A DNA stretch of 64,000 nucleotides from Oscillospiraceae bacterium (GTDB lineage: Bacteria > Bacillota > Clostridia > Oscillospirales > Ruminococcaceae): assembly GCA_025757845.1 (NCBI GenBank), contig CP107211.1:2356001-2420000 (forward strand), written 5' to 3'. A program made the translations under genes and the position numbers. How positions within the stretch are numbered: the first letter of the stretch is position 1; every line of letters begins with the position of its first letter. This document shows positions 8,639 to 18,554 of this stretch, one piece after another. The notes under the pieces are model-generated. The model saw only the letters and a program-made list of their open reading frames with translations, ran no database searches and was not told the DNA's origin.

Positions 8639-10604
8639 GAATACTTACCTCGCTTTTGGGAAGTTCAAAAGAGAATATGCAGCCGTGCGGTTCGTTATCC
8701 CGGAGAGTCAGGGTACCTTTATGAGCTGCAAGGATCGTCCGGCAGAGCGCAAGTCCCAGCCCCAGACTGCGGTGGCTGTCTGCAATCTGATTCTGCCCGG
8801 TAAAGAACATTTCAAAGACCTGCGCTTTATTCTGCTCCGGGATACCGGGGCCATCATCGGATACATCTACCACGATATTACTGTTTTTTGCATACGCAGA
8901 AATATTGATCCGGGAGCCTTTCTGCGTGTATTTGATGGCGTTGTCCACCAGATTGATAATGACCTGCATGATAAGCCGTGCGTCCATGTCGGCAAGAAGA
9001 ATTTCATCCGAATAAGTCGTTGTGATGATATGCTCCTTGCTTTTTCGGCTGATATGCCGCAGCGTTTCCTCGACCACCTCATCCATGAGCTGCGGAGAGA
9101 TTTGAAGATTCATCCGCCCATCCTCAATGCGGGTGATGGAAAGCAAATTTTCCACCAGACCGATCAACCACTGTGCATCATCAAAAATATCCGTACAGAT
9201 CTTTGTCCGTGTTTCTGCATCCAGCGTTTCCGCATTGGAGAGCAGATTACTTGCATTGCCTGAGATGGAGGTCAGCGGCGTCCGAAGATCATGGGAAATG
9301 GTTCGCAGCAAATTTGCCCGAAGCTGTTCATTCTGTGCATGAACAGTGGCTTGCTCCTTTTCCAGCGCAATGCGACGGTTTTCCACTGCCAATGCGCATT
9401 CACCAAGGATCGACAGCAGGACGCTGTTTTCAAACGCATCCATGGAGCGTTCCGACAGGTCGATGCCGATAACACCAAACACACCGCTGCCTGTACGAAT
9501 CGCAAGGTACAGTCCTTTTGCATCGGTGCAGTAATCCGTTGATGCACCCGAACGCTTCTTATTTGCAAAGCACCACTCCGCGGCACTGCGTTCCGGCGCA
9601 GAATCAAAACGGAGTCGGCTGCTTTCTTCCACTGTGTTAAAAATTTGCCCCTGTCCAAGAGAACCATCCTGCTCTGGATACACGATCAGATTCCGGTTTA
9701 GCAGTTTGGTAAGCTGCGCTGCCGTCAGGGATAAAATTTCGTCTTCGTTGGTCGCTTTCTGCAAAAGCCGGCTGGTATCAAACAGCACCTTCGTCCGAAA
9801 CGCCGCCTGTGCAGACATTTTTGCCTGATCTTTCAACCGGGTCGTCAGCGTACAGGTGACGATGGCAGAAGTCAGCATCAGCACAAAGGTGATTTGATAC
9901 CCCGGATCATAGGCATGGAATGTCAGTCTTGGCTCCGTCAGGAAGAAGTTATAGAGCGCAACGCTGGCGATCGAACCCAAAACGCCGCAGGAATAGCCAG
10001 ATGTTGTAAGAGCCGTGAGCAAAACACCCAACATATAGAACATAATGATATTGTAGCGCGCAAAGTCCAGTTGCAGGAACAAAAATCCAATCACCGTGAT
10101 GCAGGCTAGAATCCCTGCCGTAATCAGCAGATCACGGAACGATGGGACGATGGAACGGGCAAACAGCCTTCTGCCAGAGCCGTAATCCTGCTCAACTGCT
10201 GCATCCGGGATGATATAAATATCCAGATTGGGCGCAGTCAGCGTCAATTTTTCAGTCAGTGACGGTCCACTCCAGAAATGACGGCGATGTACACTGGAGC
10301 GCCCCAGTACGATTTTTGTAATGCCGGAGATCCGGGCAAACTCTGCGATCTGCTGCGGAATGTCATCGCCGTAGAGGGTCGTAATATCTGCGCCCGCCTG
10401 TTCCGCCATGTGGATATGCTGCTGCAAGCGCTGTTTGTCCTGCGCACTCATCCAGTCGGCATCCGGTGTTTTGACATACAACGCAGTAAAAGAGCCGCCG
10501 AAAGCCTTTGCCATTGTTGCCGCCGTCCGCACGATCTTTGCATTGGAGGGAGAAGATGACAGACACGCCAGAATATGTTCGGTGGGGGAGTCGGTCCGAT
10601 TCAT
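8631..10604 (-). CDS. kdpD: KdpD-like sensor histidine kinase lacking the N-terminal KdpD domain
   Basis: The ATG at 10604 (MNRTDSPTEHILAC) is chosen because AGGTG lies eight bases upstream; a GTG three codons earlier is possible. The 657 residues contain a Usp-like domain (about 10-130, ending near LDIYIIPD), four closely spaced membrane segments (about 155-260), a GAF-like region, HisKA with ISHDLRTPLTSISGNA (phospho-His in SHDLR) and an ATPase with N-box NLVDNAIKYT and DDGPGIPEQN. Full-length KdpD is about 900 residues; the roughly 210-residue N-terminal KdpD domain with its Walker motifs is absent. It probably senses potassium or turgor for the adjoining Ktr genes. Confidence 0.88.
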   Translation of the reverse strand: MNRTDSPTEHILACLSSSPSNAKIVRTAATMAKAFGGSFTALYVKTPDADWMSAQDKQRLQQHIHMAEQAGADITTLYGDDIPQQIAEFARISGITKIVLGRSSVHRRHFWSGPSLTEKLTLTAPNLDIYIIPDAAVEQDYGSGRRLFARSIVPSFRDLLITAGILACITVIGFLFLQLDFARYNIIMFYMLGVLLTALTTSGYSCGVLGSIASVALYNFFLTEPRLTFHAYDPGYQITFVLMLTSAIVTCTLTTRLKDQAKMSAQAAFRTKVLFDTSRLLQKATNEDEILSLTAAQLTKLLNRNLIVYPEQDGSLGQGQIFNTVEESSRLRFDSAPERSAAEWCFANKKRSGASTDYCTDAKGLYLAIRTGSGVFGVIGIDLSERSMDAFENSVLLSILGECALAVENRRIALEKEQATVHAQNEQLRANLLRTISHDLRTPLTSISGNASNLLSNAETLDAETRTKICTDIFDDAQWLIGLVENLLSITRIEDGRMNLQISPQLMDEVVEETLRHISRKSKEHIITTTYSDEILLADMDARLIMQVIINLVDNAIKYTQKGSRINISAYAKNSNIVVDVSDDGPGIPEQNKAQVFEMFFTGQNQIADSHRSLGLGLALCRTILAAHKGTLTLRDNEPHGCIFSFELPKSEVSIHE

Positions 10605-10646
10605 GAAGATCACCTGCCTTGCCCACAGTATAGCACAATTTGATGG

Positions 10647-10775
10647 TCACGACCACCAGCCGCGTCTTTTTCCTTCTTGGCGAATGATCTCCTTTCGTAT
10701 GTGATCCAGCGCATCTGCTGCCCAAAAGCCACTCAACATGACTCCAAGAACCATCAGCAACAAAACGACATCCAT
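10647..10775 (-). CDS. 42-residue membrane mini-protein in the potassium operon
   Basis: The ORF starts with ATG at 10775, 18 bases after the ktrA stop, with GGACGG just upstream, and ends at TGA 10649-10647, 42 bases before kdpD. The product begins MDVVLLLMVLGVMLSGFWAA, a single membrane helix, followed by DALDHIRKEIIRQ and a basic, Trp-ending tail GKRRGWWS. It is conserved in operon orientation and spacing but matches no family I know. Size and location invite comparison with KdpF (about 29 residues, stabilises KdpFABC), though sequence similarity is not evident. It could be a Ktr subunit or a signal partner of the kinase. Confidence 0.55.
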   Translation of the reverse strand: MDVVLLLMVLGVMLSGFWAADALDHIRKEIIRQEGKRRGWWS

Positions 10776-10793
10776 ATGATCCGTCCTATCTTT

Positions 10794-11441
10794 TTAGAGC
10801 CGGAAACACTTCTGGATCGATGCGTATTTTCCCAAAACCAGCATACTTTCATCCCGGCACAGCTGCGTATCCGGCGTGATGTTCATATCGAGATTTCCGT
10901 CTTTTTTCAGCGCAAGAATATTGATGTTATACTTTTTTCGGATATTGATCTCGCCAATCGTGCGATCCATCCATTCCGGCGGAATGGTCACTTCCATGAT
11001 GGCGTGGTCATCCTGCAGCTCGATATAATCCAGAATGTGTTCGGAGCTGTATCGGATCGCTGCCCACTTTGCCAGCTGCTTTTCCGGATAGACCACTTCA
11101 TCCGCACCGTTGCGCAGCAGAAACTTGGCTTGTACATCTCGCTCTGCACGCGAGACCACGAGCTTTGCGCCCAGCTCCTTGAGCAGTGATGTTGTTTCCA
11201 ACGAACTCTGAAAATTGCCGCCGATGGTTACGATGCACACATCAAAATTGGCAACGCCAAGGGAACGCAGAAAGTATTCGCTGGTGCTGTCACCGATCTG
11301 TGCATTCGTCACATAGGAAAGCACGGCGTTCACACGGTCTTCGTTGCTGTCGATCGCCATGACCTGATGACCCAGTTCATTCAGTTCCCGTGCAATATGG
11401 CGGCCAAAACGGCCGAGCCCAATCAAAAGAATCGATTTCAT
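10794..11441 (-). CDS. ktrA: Potassium uptake regulatory subunit, TrkA/KtrA family
   Basis: This 215-residue cytosolic protein has an N-terminal RCK-N Rossmann fold (GLGRFGRHIARELNELG, then acidic AIDSNEDRV at the end of strand 2, which binds nucleotide) and a C-terminal RCK-C domain (about 135-215). The single RCK-N/RCK-C pair is the KtrA layout; Trk proteins of proteobacteria are twice as long. It gates the KtrB channel in response to ATP/ADP or c-di-AMP. The gene follows ktrB by 11 bases. Confidence 0.92.
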   Translation of the reverse strand: MKSILLIGLGRFGRHIARELNELGHQVMAIDSNEDRVNAVLSYVTNAQIGDSTSEYFLRSLGVANFDVCIVTIGGNFQSSLETTSLLKELGAKLVVSRAERDVQAKFLLRNGADEVVYPEKQLAKWAAIRYSSEHILDYIELQDDHAIMEVTIPPEWMDRTIGEINIRKKYNINILALKKDGNLDMNITPDTQLCRDESMLVLGKYASIQKCFRL

Positions 11442-11452
11442 ACTTGTCTCCT

Positions 11453-12790
11453 TTATCCGATTGCGATTTTCTCCTGCGGCAGACGAGAGTGGGCAGGGCT
11501 GCTGCCAAATGCCGCATAGATCAACGTCAATCCGCCAACACGTCCCAAAAACATCAGTGCGATCAGCACCCCCTGCGAAAGGATGCCCAACTGCGGCGTG
11601 ATACCCAATGTCAGACCTACCGTTGCCACGGCCGAAGCAGTCTCATACAAACAGACCGACATCGGCAGCTGCTCTGCCGTAGCAATGACAAAGGCTCCGA
11701 GGAAGAACAGCGTCAAATACATCCCTGCAATCGTGGCAGCATTCTTGACCGCAGAACTATCTATGCGCCGCCCGAAAAATTCGGCATCTTCTCTGCGGCG
11801 GAAGGTCGCCCACATATTGGCCAGCAGAACAGCAAATGTTGTGGTTTTCATGCCGCCTGCCGTAGAGCCGGGCGAACCGCCCAACAGCATCAGAACCACC
11901 ATCAATGCCTGTGAAGTGCTGCCCATCGCAGCAAGATCAGCGGTGTTAAAGCCGGCAGTACGAGGGGTAACGGATTGGAACATCGACAATAAAATGCGCT
12001 GCCGGGCAGAGCCTGCCGTGAACTCGAAGCAATAAAAGTACAGCGACGGCAGTACCAGAAGAAACGCCGTTGTGACAAGGATTACCTTGCTCTGCATCCG
12101 ATAGTGGTGAAAGTCAAGGCGGTATGTACAAATGTCCTCCCATGTCAGAAAGCCAAGGCCGCCAAAGACGATCAGGGCCGCAATCACTGTGGTAAGCAGC
12201 GGATTGTCTGCATACTGTGTCAGCGAAACAAATTTTGCCCCCTCTGTTCCCAGCAGGTCAAAACCTGCATTGCAGAACGCCGAAATGGAATGAAACAGTG
12301 CATACCAGATCCCGCGCAATCCATAATCGGCACAAAACGTTGGTAGCAGCAGTGCAGCACCGACCAATTCAAACAGGGCGGTGATCCGCAGAATAAAGCC
12401 TGTCAGCCGTACGATACCGCCCATCTGTGGGGCAGCGGTGGCTTCCTGCATCGTGCTGCGCTGCTTGAGGGAGATCTTTCGCCCAGAAAGCAGCGCAAAG
12501 GCAGCGCCCACTGTAATGACACCCAATCCTCCGATTTGGATCAGAAGAAGGATCACACTTTGCCCAAAAACCGACCAGTAGCTGCCGGTATCCTGTACTA
12601 CAAGACCGGTCACACAAAGAGCAGAAGTGGAGGTAAACAGTGCCTCATGGAACGGTGTGACGCACCGCTGCTGTGTAGCAATCGGAAACATCAGAAGCAA
12701 CGCGCCCACCAGATCAACTGCCGCAAAACCTGCAATAATGACCTGAAAAGAAGAAAAACGGTGCCGTTTGTAACGAGGATATTGAATCAT
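11453..12790 (-). CDS. ktrB: Potassium transporter membrane subunit, TrkH/KtrB family
   Basis: The 445-residue protein has four repeats of the membrane-pore-membrane type; selectivity-filter-like glycines lie in SALCVTGLV, SAFCNAGFDL, RTAGFNTAD and ASAVATVGLTLG. Length and lack of an N-terminal extension match KtrB. It forms the channel with KtrA, driving potassium uptake with sodium or membrane potential. It is the first gene of the operon. Upstream (12800-12900) is A/T-rich and probably holds the promoter. Confidence 0.92.
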   Translation of the reverse strand: MIQYPRYKRHRFSSFQVIIAGFAAVDLVGALLLMFPIATQQRCVTPFHEALFTSTSALCVTGLVVQDTGSYWSVFGQSVILLLIQIGGLGVITVGAAFALLSGRKISLKQRSTMQEATAAPQMGGIVRLTGFILRITALFELVGAALLLPTFCADYGLRGIWYALFHSISAFCNAGFDLLGTEGAKFVSLTQYADNPLLTTVIAALIVFGGLGFLTWEDICTYRLDFHHYRMQSKVILVTTAFLLVLPSLYFYCFEFTAGSARQRILLSMFQSVTPRTAGFNTADLAAMGSTSQALMVVLMLLGGSPGSTAGGMKTTTFAVLLANMWATFRRREDAEFFGRRIDSSAVKNAATIAGMYLTLFFLGAFVIATAEQLPMSVCLYETASAVATVGLTLGITPQLGILSQGVLIALMFLGRVGGLTLIYAAFGSSPAHSRLPQEKIAIG

Positions 12791-12907
12791 AAAAGCTCCT
12801 TTACCTATCCGTGTTCATAAAGATTAGCACGGAATAAATAAAAGAGCCGTAAAGAAAATTGTAGAAGTATAAAGATTCCATTAAAATTGGTCAGCCAACG
12901 CCCAAAA

Positions 12908-12953
12908 AAATGCTGGACAACACCAGCTCAAAAATGGTACTGTCCAGCATTCA
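12908..12953 (-). terminator. Intrinsic terminator
   Basis: AATGCTGGACA pairs with TGTCCAGCATT around a 24-base loop; on the minus strand it is followed by a run of T. It would stop transcription arriving from the PTS operon before ktrB. Confidence 0.65.
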
Positions 12954-12956
12954 TTT

Positions 12957-13046
12957 AGATTTCTAGCCTGTGGCTCCCGGTTACATTTTTCAAGTATTCC
13001 TCCGGGTCACCATTGAGAATCAGGTCTGCATACGCCAGTGGGTCAT
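12957..13046 (-). pseudogene. Truncated copy of the small gene at 26917 (C-terminal part)
   Basis: In frame it encodes NDPLAYADLILNGDPEEYLK and ends SHRLEI. The intact gene at 26917-27168 encodes NDPLGYADLILNGDPEKYLR and ends SHGLED. The N-terminal coding part (about 226 bp of the corresponding intact locus, from about 27013 to 27238) is deleted, so the fragment joins directly to the terminator copy. Confidence 0.8.
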
Positions 13047-13094
13047 TTTTCGGGGGAAGCAATGGATTCGTTCTGTTTTCCGAAGAACACAAAA

Positions 13095-13133
13095 AAATCC
13101 GAACCCTTCCCCTATCGGAAAAAAGTTCGGATT
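13095..13133 (-). terminator. Duplicate of the rRNA-operon terminator
   Basis: AAATCCGAAC pairs with GTTCGGATTT. The stem and loop closely match the terminator at 27287-27329 behind tRNA-Lys, from which it was duplicated. Confidence 0.75.
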
Positions 13134-13142
13134 TTGTTGTAG

Positions 13143-13184
13143 TGCACCTCCAGGGACTCGAACCCTGGGCCCACTGATTAAGAG
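13143..13184 (-). pseudogene. tRNA-Lys fragment, anticodon loop to 3' end
   Basis: The 41 bases from CTCTTAATCAGTGGG to GAGGTGC are identical to the intact tRNA-Lys at 27340-27412, then identity stops abruptly at the start of the anticodon loop. The 5' half and the CCA are lost (ACTA instead of ACCA). The break point is where tRNA-targeted integrases usually recombine. Confidence 0.8.
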
Positions 13185-13286
13185 AAACCGATGTGCAACA
13201 ATCGCCTTCCAGATGCTCCTTGGGCAGGCTGCGGCGCATATCCGTGCAATCTCTTGCACCCATGATTCCGCAGTCGTTCTTCTCGA

Positions 13287-13586
13287 TTATTTATCGCACA
13301 GCTTGTGGGCCAGCTTCATCACGTTTTCGGCATTACCGATGGCATAATCTAGGGAGGGAACTTCTGCGATGGGCAGCTTGATCTCCTCCTGCAGCTGCTT
13401 CAGGCGGTAGCTCACCTGGGGAGCCAGAAGCACGCACTCGTAGCCATTCTGCCAGGTTTCCACAGCCTCGCCAGTCCCCATAGCCTGAATCTCCAGATCC
13501 TCACCGTGTGCGTCAGCCCAGGTCTTCATCTTCTTCATCAGGATGCTGCTGGACAGACCGCCAGCGCAGCAGAGCAAAACTTTCAT
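13287..13586 (-). CDS. PTS sugar transporter subunit IIB, lactose/cellobiose family
   Basis: This 99-residue cytosolic protein starts MKVLLCCAGGLSSSILMKKM. The Cys before AGG (residue 7) is the phospho-acceptor of this IIB family. It receives phosphate from the IIA product of the same operon and passes it to the sugar in the IIC channel. It is last in the operon, 57 bases after the phospho-glucosidase gene, separated from IIA and IIC by two hydrolase genes. The length is typical of the family. Confidence 0.92.
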   Translation of the reverse strand: MKVLLCCAGGLSSSILMKKMKTWADAHGEDLEIQAMGTGEAVETWQNGYECVLLAPQVSYRLKQLQEEIKLPIAEVPSLDYAIGNAENVMKLAHKLCDK

Positions 13587-13643
13587 AATAAAAAGCTCCT
13601 TTCAAATCATCTCACCGCACACAGAGGTGCGGAGAAAAACATT

Positions 13644-15131
<1,488 letters not shown>

Positions 15132-15138
15132 CTAGTTT

Positions 15139-16236
15139 TCAGAAGTTGAAACCGAACGGGGTGGAGCCCTTCATGTAGGGCAGCAGTTCGACCTCACGGG
15201 GGTCAATGTGACCCACCACGTTGGTCTTGCCGTAGTTCTTCATGGGCTTACGAGCGATCTGCACCTCACCGGCGTACTGGCCATAGAGGTTGTTGTCGAT
15301 CAGCACGTCACCGGGCTGGATGTCCACGGTGTTGAAGGGCTCGGTCGCCTCTCGCAGCATACGGCTCTCCAGGGTGCGGATGATCCACTCGCCGCTGTCG
15401 CCACGAACGGACAGGTTCATCCGCAGGCGCTTCTTCATGCTCTCGGGCAGGCCTTCGGCCGGGGTCATGTGGAACATGATCTTGGTGCTGTTGGCGGCGG
15501 CCATGGCTTCCAGCTCGGCATCGGTGGCGTAGGCGTTGGCGATGATGATATCGTTGACATACCCCATCATCACATAGTGCCCCACTTGGATCTCAATGGG
15601 CCAGTCACGGTGCATTTCCAGCGTGGGCAGACCCTCGGTGACGGGCCAGGGGCCAAAGGCCTCCGGGTTTTGGGAGGTAACGAAGGACTGCAGACGCAGG
15701 TTGTGCTTGACCATGGGTGCAGATCCCTTTTCAAAGTGCTCCAGAGAAACGCCGGTGTAGCGGTGCGGATAGTAGTTGTGGCAGCCCAGGATCATATCAC
15801 GGTCACCGCCGGCAGCCAGCACATGACCCACATGATCCTGCGTGTTGCAGCCGTTCACGCAGATCTTGATCCCCTCTTTGTTCTTGGAGAGGAAGGCTTC
15901 TTCCATATCGTTCAGGCCCAGATCCAGACGCAGGATATCCACCTGCAGCTCGGTGAAGAAAGACAGATCCAGCGGACCGTGGAAGAAGCTGGCGTTGATG
16001 CCCATGCGTTCAAACATCATGGGGTTCACATCGGCTTCGATCTCAAAACCCAGCTCCTTGGCCTTGGCCAGCAGGGGCTTGTAGCGGTCGATGGTCTGCT
16101 GGCGGTCACCTGCGCCCAGCAGAGCGATGAACAGCAGGTCAAAGCCCAGCTTTGCAGCCTTTTCCATGTAAGCAACGTCCTGCTCAAAGGTGCTGCGCTC
16201 AGGGTACAGGGAAATGCCCAGTCTTCTCTTTTGCAT
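15139..16236 (-). CDS. DUF871 family protein, MupG-like 6-phospho-N-acetylmuramidase
   Basis: The 365 residues begin RRLGISLYPERSTFEQ and contain an N-terminal TIM-barrel-like domain (about 1-240) and a C-terminal cyclophilin-like domain. DUF871 includes S. aureus MupG, which cleaves MurNAc-6-phosphate-GlcNAc. This gene lies between the PTS IIC gene and GH1 gene, so it likely acts on a phospho-disaccharide imported by this system. No MurQ etherase or MurNAc kinase is present nearby, so a peptidoglycan-derived substrate is only a possibility. Confidence 0.75.
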   Translation of the reverse strand: MQKRRLGISLYPERSTFEQDVAYMEKAAKLGFDLLFIALLGAGDRQQTIDRYKPLLAKAKELGFEIEADVNPMMFERMGINASFFHGPLDLSFFTELQVDILRLDLGLNDMEEAFLSKNKEGIKICVNGCNTQDHVGHVLAAGGDRDMILGCHNYYPHRYTGVSLEHFEKGSAPMVKHNLRLQSFVTSQNPEAFGPWPVTEGLPTLEMHRDWPIEIQVGHYVMMGYVNDIIIANAYATDAELEAMAAANSTKIMFHMTPAEGLPESMKKRLRMNLSVRGDSGEWIIRTLESRMLREATEPFNTVDIQPGDVLIDNNLYGQYAGEVQIARKPMKNYGKTNVVGHIDPREVELLPYMKGSTPFGFNF

Positions 16237-16278
16237 TTCAGTTTCTCCTTAAATGTTTATTCTGTGTGATAAAAACCG

Positions 16279-16318
16279 AAAAAGCGAGCCGATCCATGCC
16301 GACCGGCCCGCTTTTTTC
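16279..16318. terminator. Terminator or attenuator inside the PTS operon
   Basis: AAAAAGCGAGCCGATC pairs with GACCGGCCCGCTTTTT with a few wobble or mismatched pairs. It lies between the IIC gene and the MupG-like gene, so the IIA-IIC mRNA may be made in excess over the hydrolases. Confidence 0.75.
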
Positions 16319-16381
16319 AACCGGCTTTGGGTTCCAAAGTGGTAAATTTACAGTTGTAAGGGTTGCCCGGATCTTGCAAGA

Positions 16382-17725
16382 TCACTTGTTTTGGGCAGCC
16401 AGTTCAGCAGCTTCGGCAGCAGCCTCTTCCTCGATGCACTGCTTCTCATAAATCTTGTAGAAGGGGCGCCAGATCAGCCAGCAGACCGGGAACATCAGGA
16501 TCGCGAAGATGACGTTGCGCCAGTCCAGTGTAGTAAGGAAGGTCTGGAACACGACCGGCAGGGTGGTCATGATCAGCACCTGCGGATAAGCGATCCAGTG
16601 CAGGTTCCATGCCACCAGCAGCAGAGCGGAGCAGACCATCGGGCACAGCATGAAGGGGATCAGCAGGAGGCCGTTATACATAATGGGATAGCCGAAGATG
16701 GCAGGCTCGTTGATGCCGAACAGACCGGGAACAAAAGATGCCTTGGACACGGCCTGGATGCGCTTGGACTTGCTCTTGAGCCCCATCAGGGAGAAGGGCA
16801 TGGTATTGCCGGCACCGCCCATGATGCCGTTGGCGCCCATCAGGAAGACGGGGAAGAACTGCAGAGGCTGACCGGCAGCGGCCAGTGCAGCGTTGGTGGT
16901 GTAAGCGGTGATGTAGGGCACCATCAGAACGGTGAAAATCACGCCGGTGCCGTGGATGCCGAAGAACCAGCACAGCTGAGCCAGAGCAATGACCACGAAC
17001 ATACCCGGAGTGGAGGTCAGGAAATTGACCGGCACGGACAGGATCAGGGTGATCAGACTGGACAGGGTCAGAGCGCCGCCGGAAACAGCGGAGATGATCA
17101 GGGAAATACCGTACCAGACGATGATGTTCACGCTCATGGGGATGATGGCGTTGAAGGAGTGTGCAATGCCTTCGGGCACAACGTCGGGCAGCTTGATGGT
17201 CCAGTTATGGTCGATGACGAACTTGCTGATGGCTACAGAGCACAGACCCACGATGATGGCCACGAACATGCCGCCGGTGCCCAAGCTGCTCAGATTCAGG
17301 GCATCAAATGCTCTGCCGATGGTGCCGTCTGCGGCGACCACGGAAGCAGAGACCGGGGGAGAAACGACCAGGATGTAGCAGACCAGAGCGGTAACGACCG
17401 ACTGCATCTGGTTCATCTTCTTGCGCTTGGCATAGTTATATGCCATGGAGAAGCACATGAAGAAGCCCATCAGACCCATGGTCAGCTTATAGGGCATATA
17501 GAATGCCTGATAGGATGCACTGGAAGTATCCCAGCCGAACATTGCGCCAACAGCACAGACGATCTGGATGACGGCACCAACCATGATCAGACCCATGGTA
17601 GCACCCATGCCGCCGGAAATGGTCGAGAAGATCTCGTTGGAAGCCAGCTTCTGGCTGCCTTCCTGCAGTTTTCTCATAAACTTGCTTTCGGCAAAACGCT
17701 CGATCGCGCTTTTCTCTTTTGCCAT
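16382..17725 (-). CDS. PTS sugar transporter subunit IIC, lactose/cellobiose family
   Basis: The start at 17725 (MAKEKSAIERFAESKF) is supported by AAAGGAGG eight bases upstream; an earlier in-frame ATG (17773) lacks one. The 447-residue protein has about ten membrane segments and the conserved region NEPAIFGYPIMYN, typical of the CelB/LacE IIC channel. Its C-terminus ends in an Ala/Glu-rich tail. The IIA gene lies upstream and a terminator-like hairpin follows. Confidence 0.93.
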   Translation of the reverse strand: MAKEKSAIERFAESKFMRKLQEGSQKLASNEIFSTISGGMGATMGLIMVGAVIQIVCAVGAMFGWDTSSASYQAFYMPYKLTMGLMGFFMCFSMAYNYAKRKKMNQMQSVVTALVCYILVVSPPVSASVVAADGTIGRAFDALNLSSLGTGGMFVAIIVGLCSVAISKFVIDHNWTIKLPDVVPEGIAHSFNAIIPMSVNIIVWYGISLIISAVSGGALTLSSLITLILSVPVNFLTSTPGMFVVIALAQLCWFFGIHGTGVIFTVLMVPYITAYTTNAALAAAGQPLQFFPVFLMGANGIMGGAGNTMPFSLMGLKSKSKRIQAVSKASFVPGLFGINEPAIFGYPIMYNGLLLIPFMLCPMVCSALLLVAWNLHWIAYPQVLIMTTLPVVFQTFLTTLDWRNVIFAILMFPVCWLIWRPFYKIYEKQCIEEEAAAEAAELAAQNK

Positions 17726-17776
17726 GAGAAAATCCTCCTTTAAATGTGTGTGATGGGGTGGATGTTCGGTCAAGGG

Positions 17777-18106
17777 TTACTCTTTGTCTGCCTTCTTTTC
17801 GTGCAGCTCGATCAGCTCTTCGATCAGCTCCTGTGCCAGCATACTGGTCATCAGGTGGTCCTGTGCGTGAACCAGCAGCAGATTGACCTGGGGGCCTTCG
17901 CCGTTGCCCTCATCGGTCAGCAGGCCGGTCTGGATGTGGTGCGCCTCCAGCGCCTTCTCTTGGGATTCTGCCATCAGCTTTTTCGCTTCCTCGTAGTTAC
18001 CGGCTTTTGCTTCCTGCAATGCGTGGAACGCAGCGGCACGGGCATCGCCGGAGTGAACGATCAGCATCATGGAAGTGTCGATCAGCTCATCGGGGGTCAT
18101 TGCCAT
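17777..18106 (-). CDS. PTS sugar transporter subunit IIA, lactose/cellobiose family
   Basis: This 109-residue all-helical protein carries LLLVHAQDHLMTS, where the His pair at 80/84 includes the phospho-acceptor. It accepts phosphate from HPr and passes it to IIB. It is first in the operon, with GGAGGAATACACC ahead of the start and a sigma-A promoter and an inverted repeat about 70-110 bases upstream. An adjacent codon (Met-Ala-Met) leaves the start slightly uncertain. Confidence 0.92.
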   Translation of the reverse strand: MAMTPDELIDTSMMLIVHSGDARAAAFHALQEAKAGNYEEAKKLMAESQEKALEAHHIQTGLLTDEGNGEGPQVNLLLVHAQDHLMTSMLAQELIEELIELHEKKADKE

Positions 18107-18131
18107 AGGTGTATTCCTCCTTCATCGGTTT

Positions 18132-18157
18132 GCGGCATCGCACGGCGGTGTGCCGCT
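18132..18157 (-). promoter_or_regulatory. Leader hairpin of the PTS operon
   Basis: GCGGCA pairs with TGCCGC at the start of the transcript just upstream of the IIA ribosome site. It lacks a T-run, so it is not a terminator; it could be an RNA-binding or stability element. Confidence 0.4.
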
Positions 18158-18169
18158 TTTATTGACCCG

Positions 18170-18199
18170 ATTATACAGATGCCCTGCCGTTTCTGTCAA
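18170..18199 (-). promoter_or_regulatory. Sigma-A promoter of the PTS operon
   Basis: On the minus strand TTGACA (18199-18194) and TATAAT (18175-18170) are separated by 18 bases, both perfect consensus hexamers. The position suits the operon that starts with IIA at 18106. Confidence 0.85.
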
Positions 18200-18214
18200 A
18201 CCAGCTGCGGCAGG
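18183..18214. promoter_or_regulatory. Inverted repeat over the PTS promoter, candidate operator
   Basis: CCTGCCG (18183-18189) is mirrored by CGGCAGG (18208-18214) with 18 bases between. The arms flank the -35 hexamer, the place where a repressor or activator would act. Confidence 0.5.
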
Positions 18215-18483
18215 CCGTGCAGACGGAATTTTATACGCTATGTTCCTCATTTTAAACACTCCGGTCTGCGATCCATCAAAAAAGCGGCCAGCATCTCATT
18301 TTTTGTCAACCATTTTCTTTCATTTGCACCAATTTTATCCAAAATCATACTTGAAATGCGGTCGATCGGTTATACACTTTTCTTCAAAGATCCTTAAAGG
18401 GTTCTTCATAAATATTTTAAAAGCAAATAAAAATGGCACATAATTCCATCTTATCAAGGCGAAATCTGCATATCACCCACAAA

Positions 18484-18512
18484 AAAGCTCTGCCTTTTCA
18501 GCAGAGCTTGAA
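18484..18512 (-). terminator. Terminator of the LevR-like gene
   Basis: AAGCTCTGC pairs with GCAGAGCTT around a TTTTCA loop, followed on the minus strand by a T-run. It ends the LevR-type gene (stop at 18555). Confidence 0.85.
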
Positions 18513-18554
18513 CAGCACGAAGGATCTCCCATTGTGCAAGTTATACACAAATGC

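Larger units (their letters stand above)
12791..13286. other. Intergenic region with a partial duplication of the tRNA-Lys downstream region
   Basis: It holds the A/T-rich ktrB promoter zone (12800-12900), the terminator at 12908-12953, a truncated small-gene copy, a terminator copy and a tRNA-Lys 3' fragment. Bases 13185-13286 show no gene. Confidence 0.7.
18107..18554. other. Control region between the PTS operon and its LevR-like regulator
   Basis: It contains a leader hairpin (18132-18157), the promoter and inverted repeat of the PTS operon, an A/T-rich stretch (18290-18440) and the regulator's terminator. No coding sequence is seen. Confidence 0.75.

Noticed and set aside
13020..13263. 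ORFs across the tRNA-Lys fragment at 13.1 kb
   Set aside because: They read through a terminator copy and a tRNA remnant; not translated sequence.
18107..18480. Sigma-54 promoter for the PTS operon
   Set aside because: I looked for a TGGCAC-N5-TTGC element on the minus strand; only CTGCACGGCCTGCCGC is near, with the wrong spacing and no GG. The TTGACA/TATAAT promoter fits much better.
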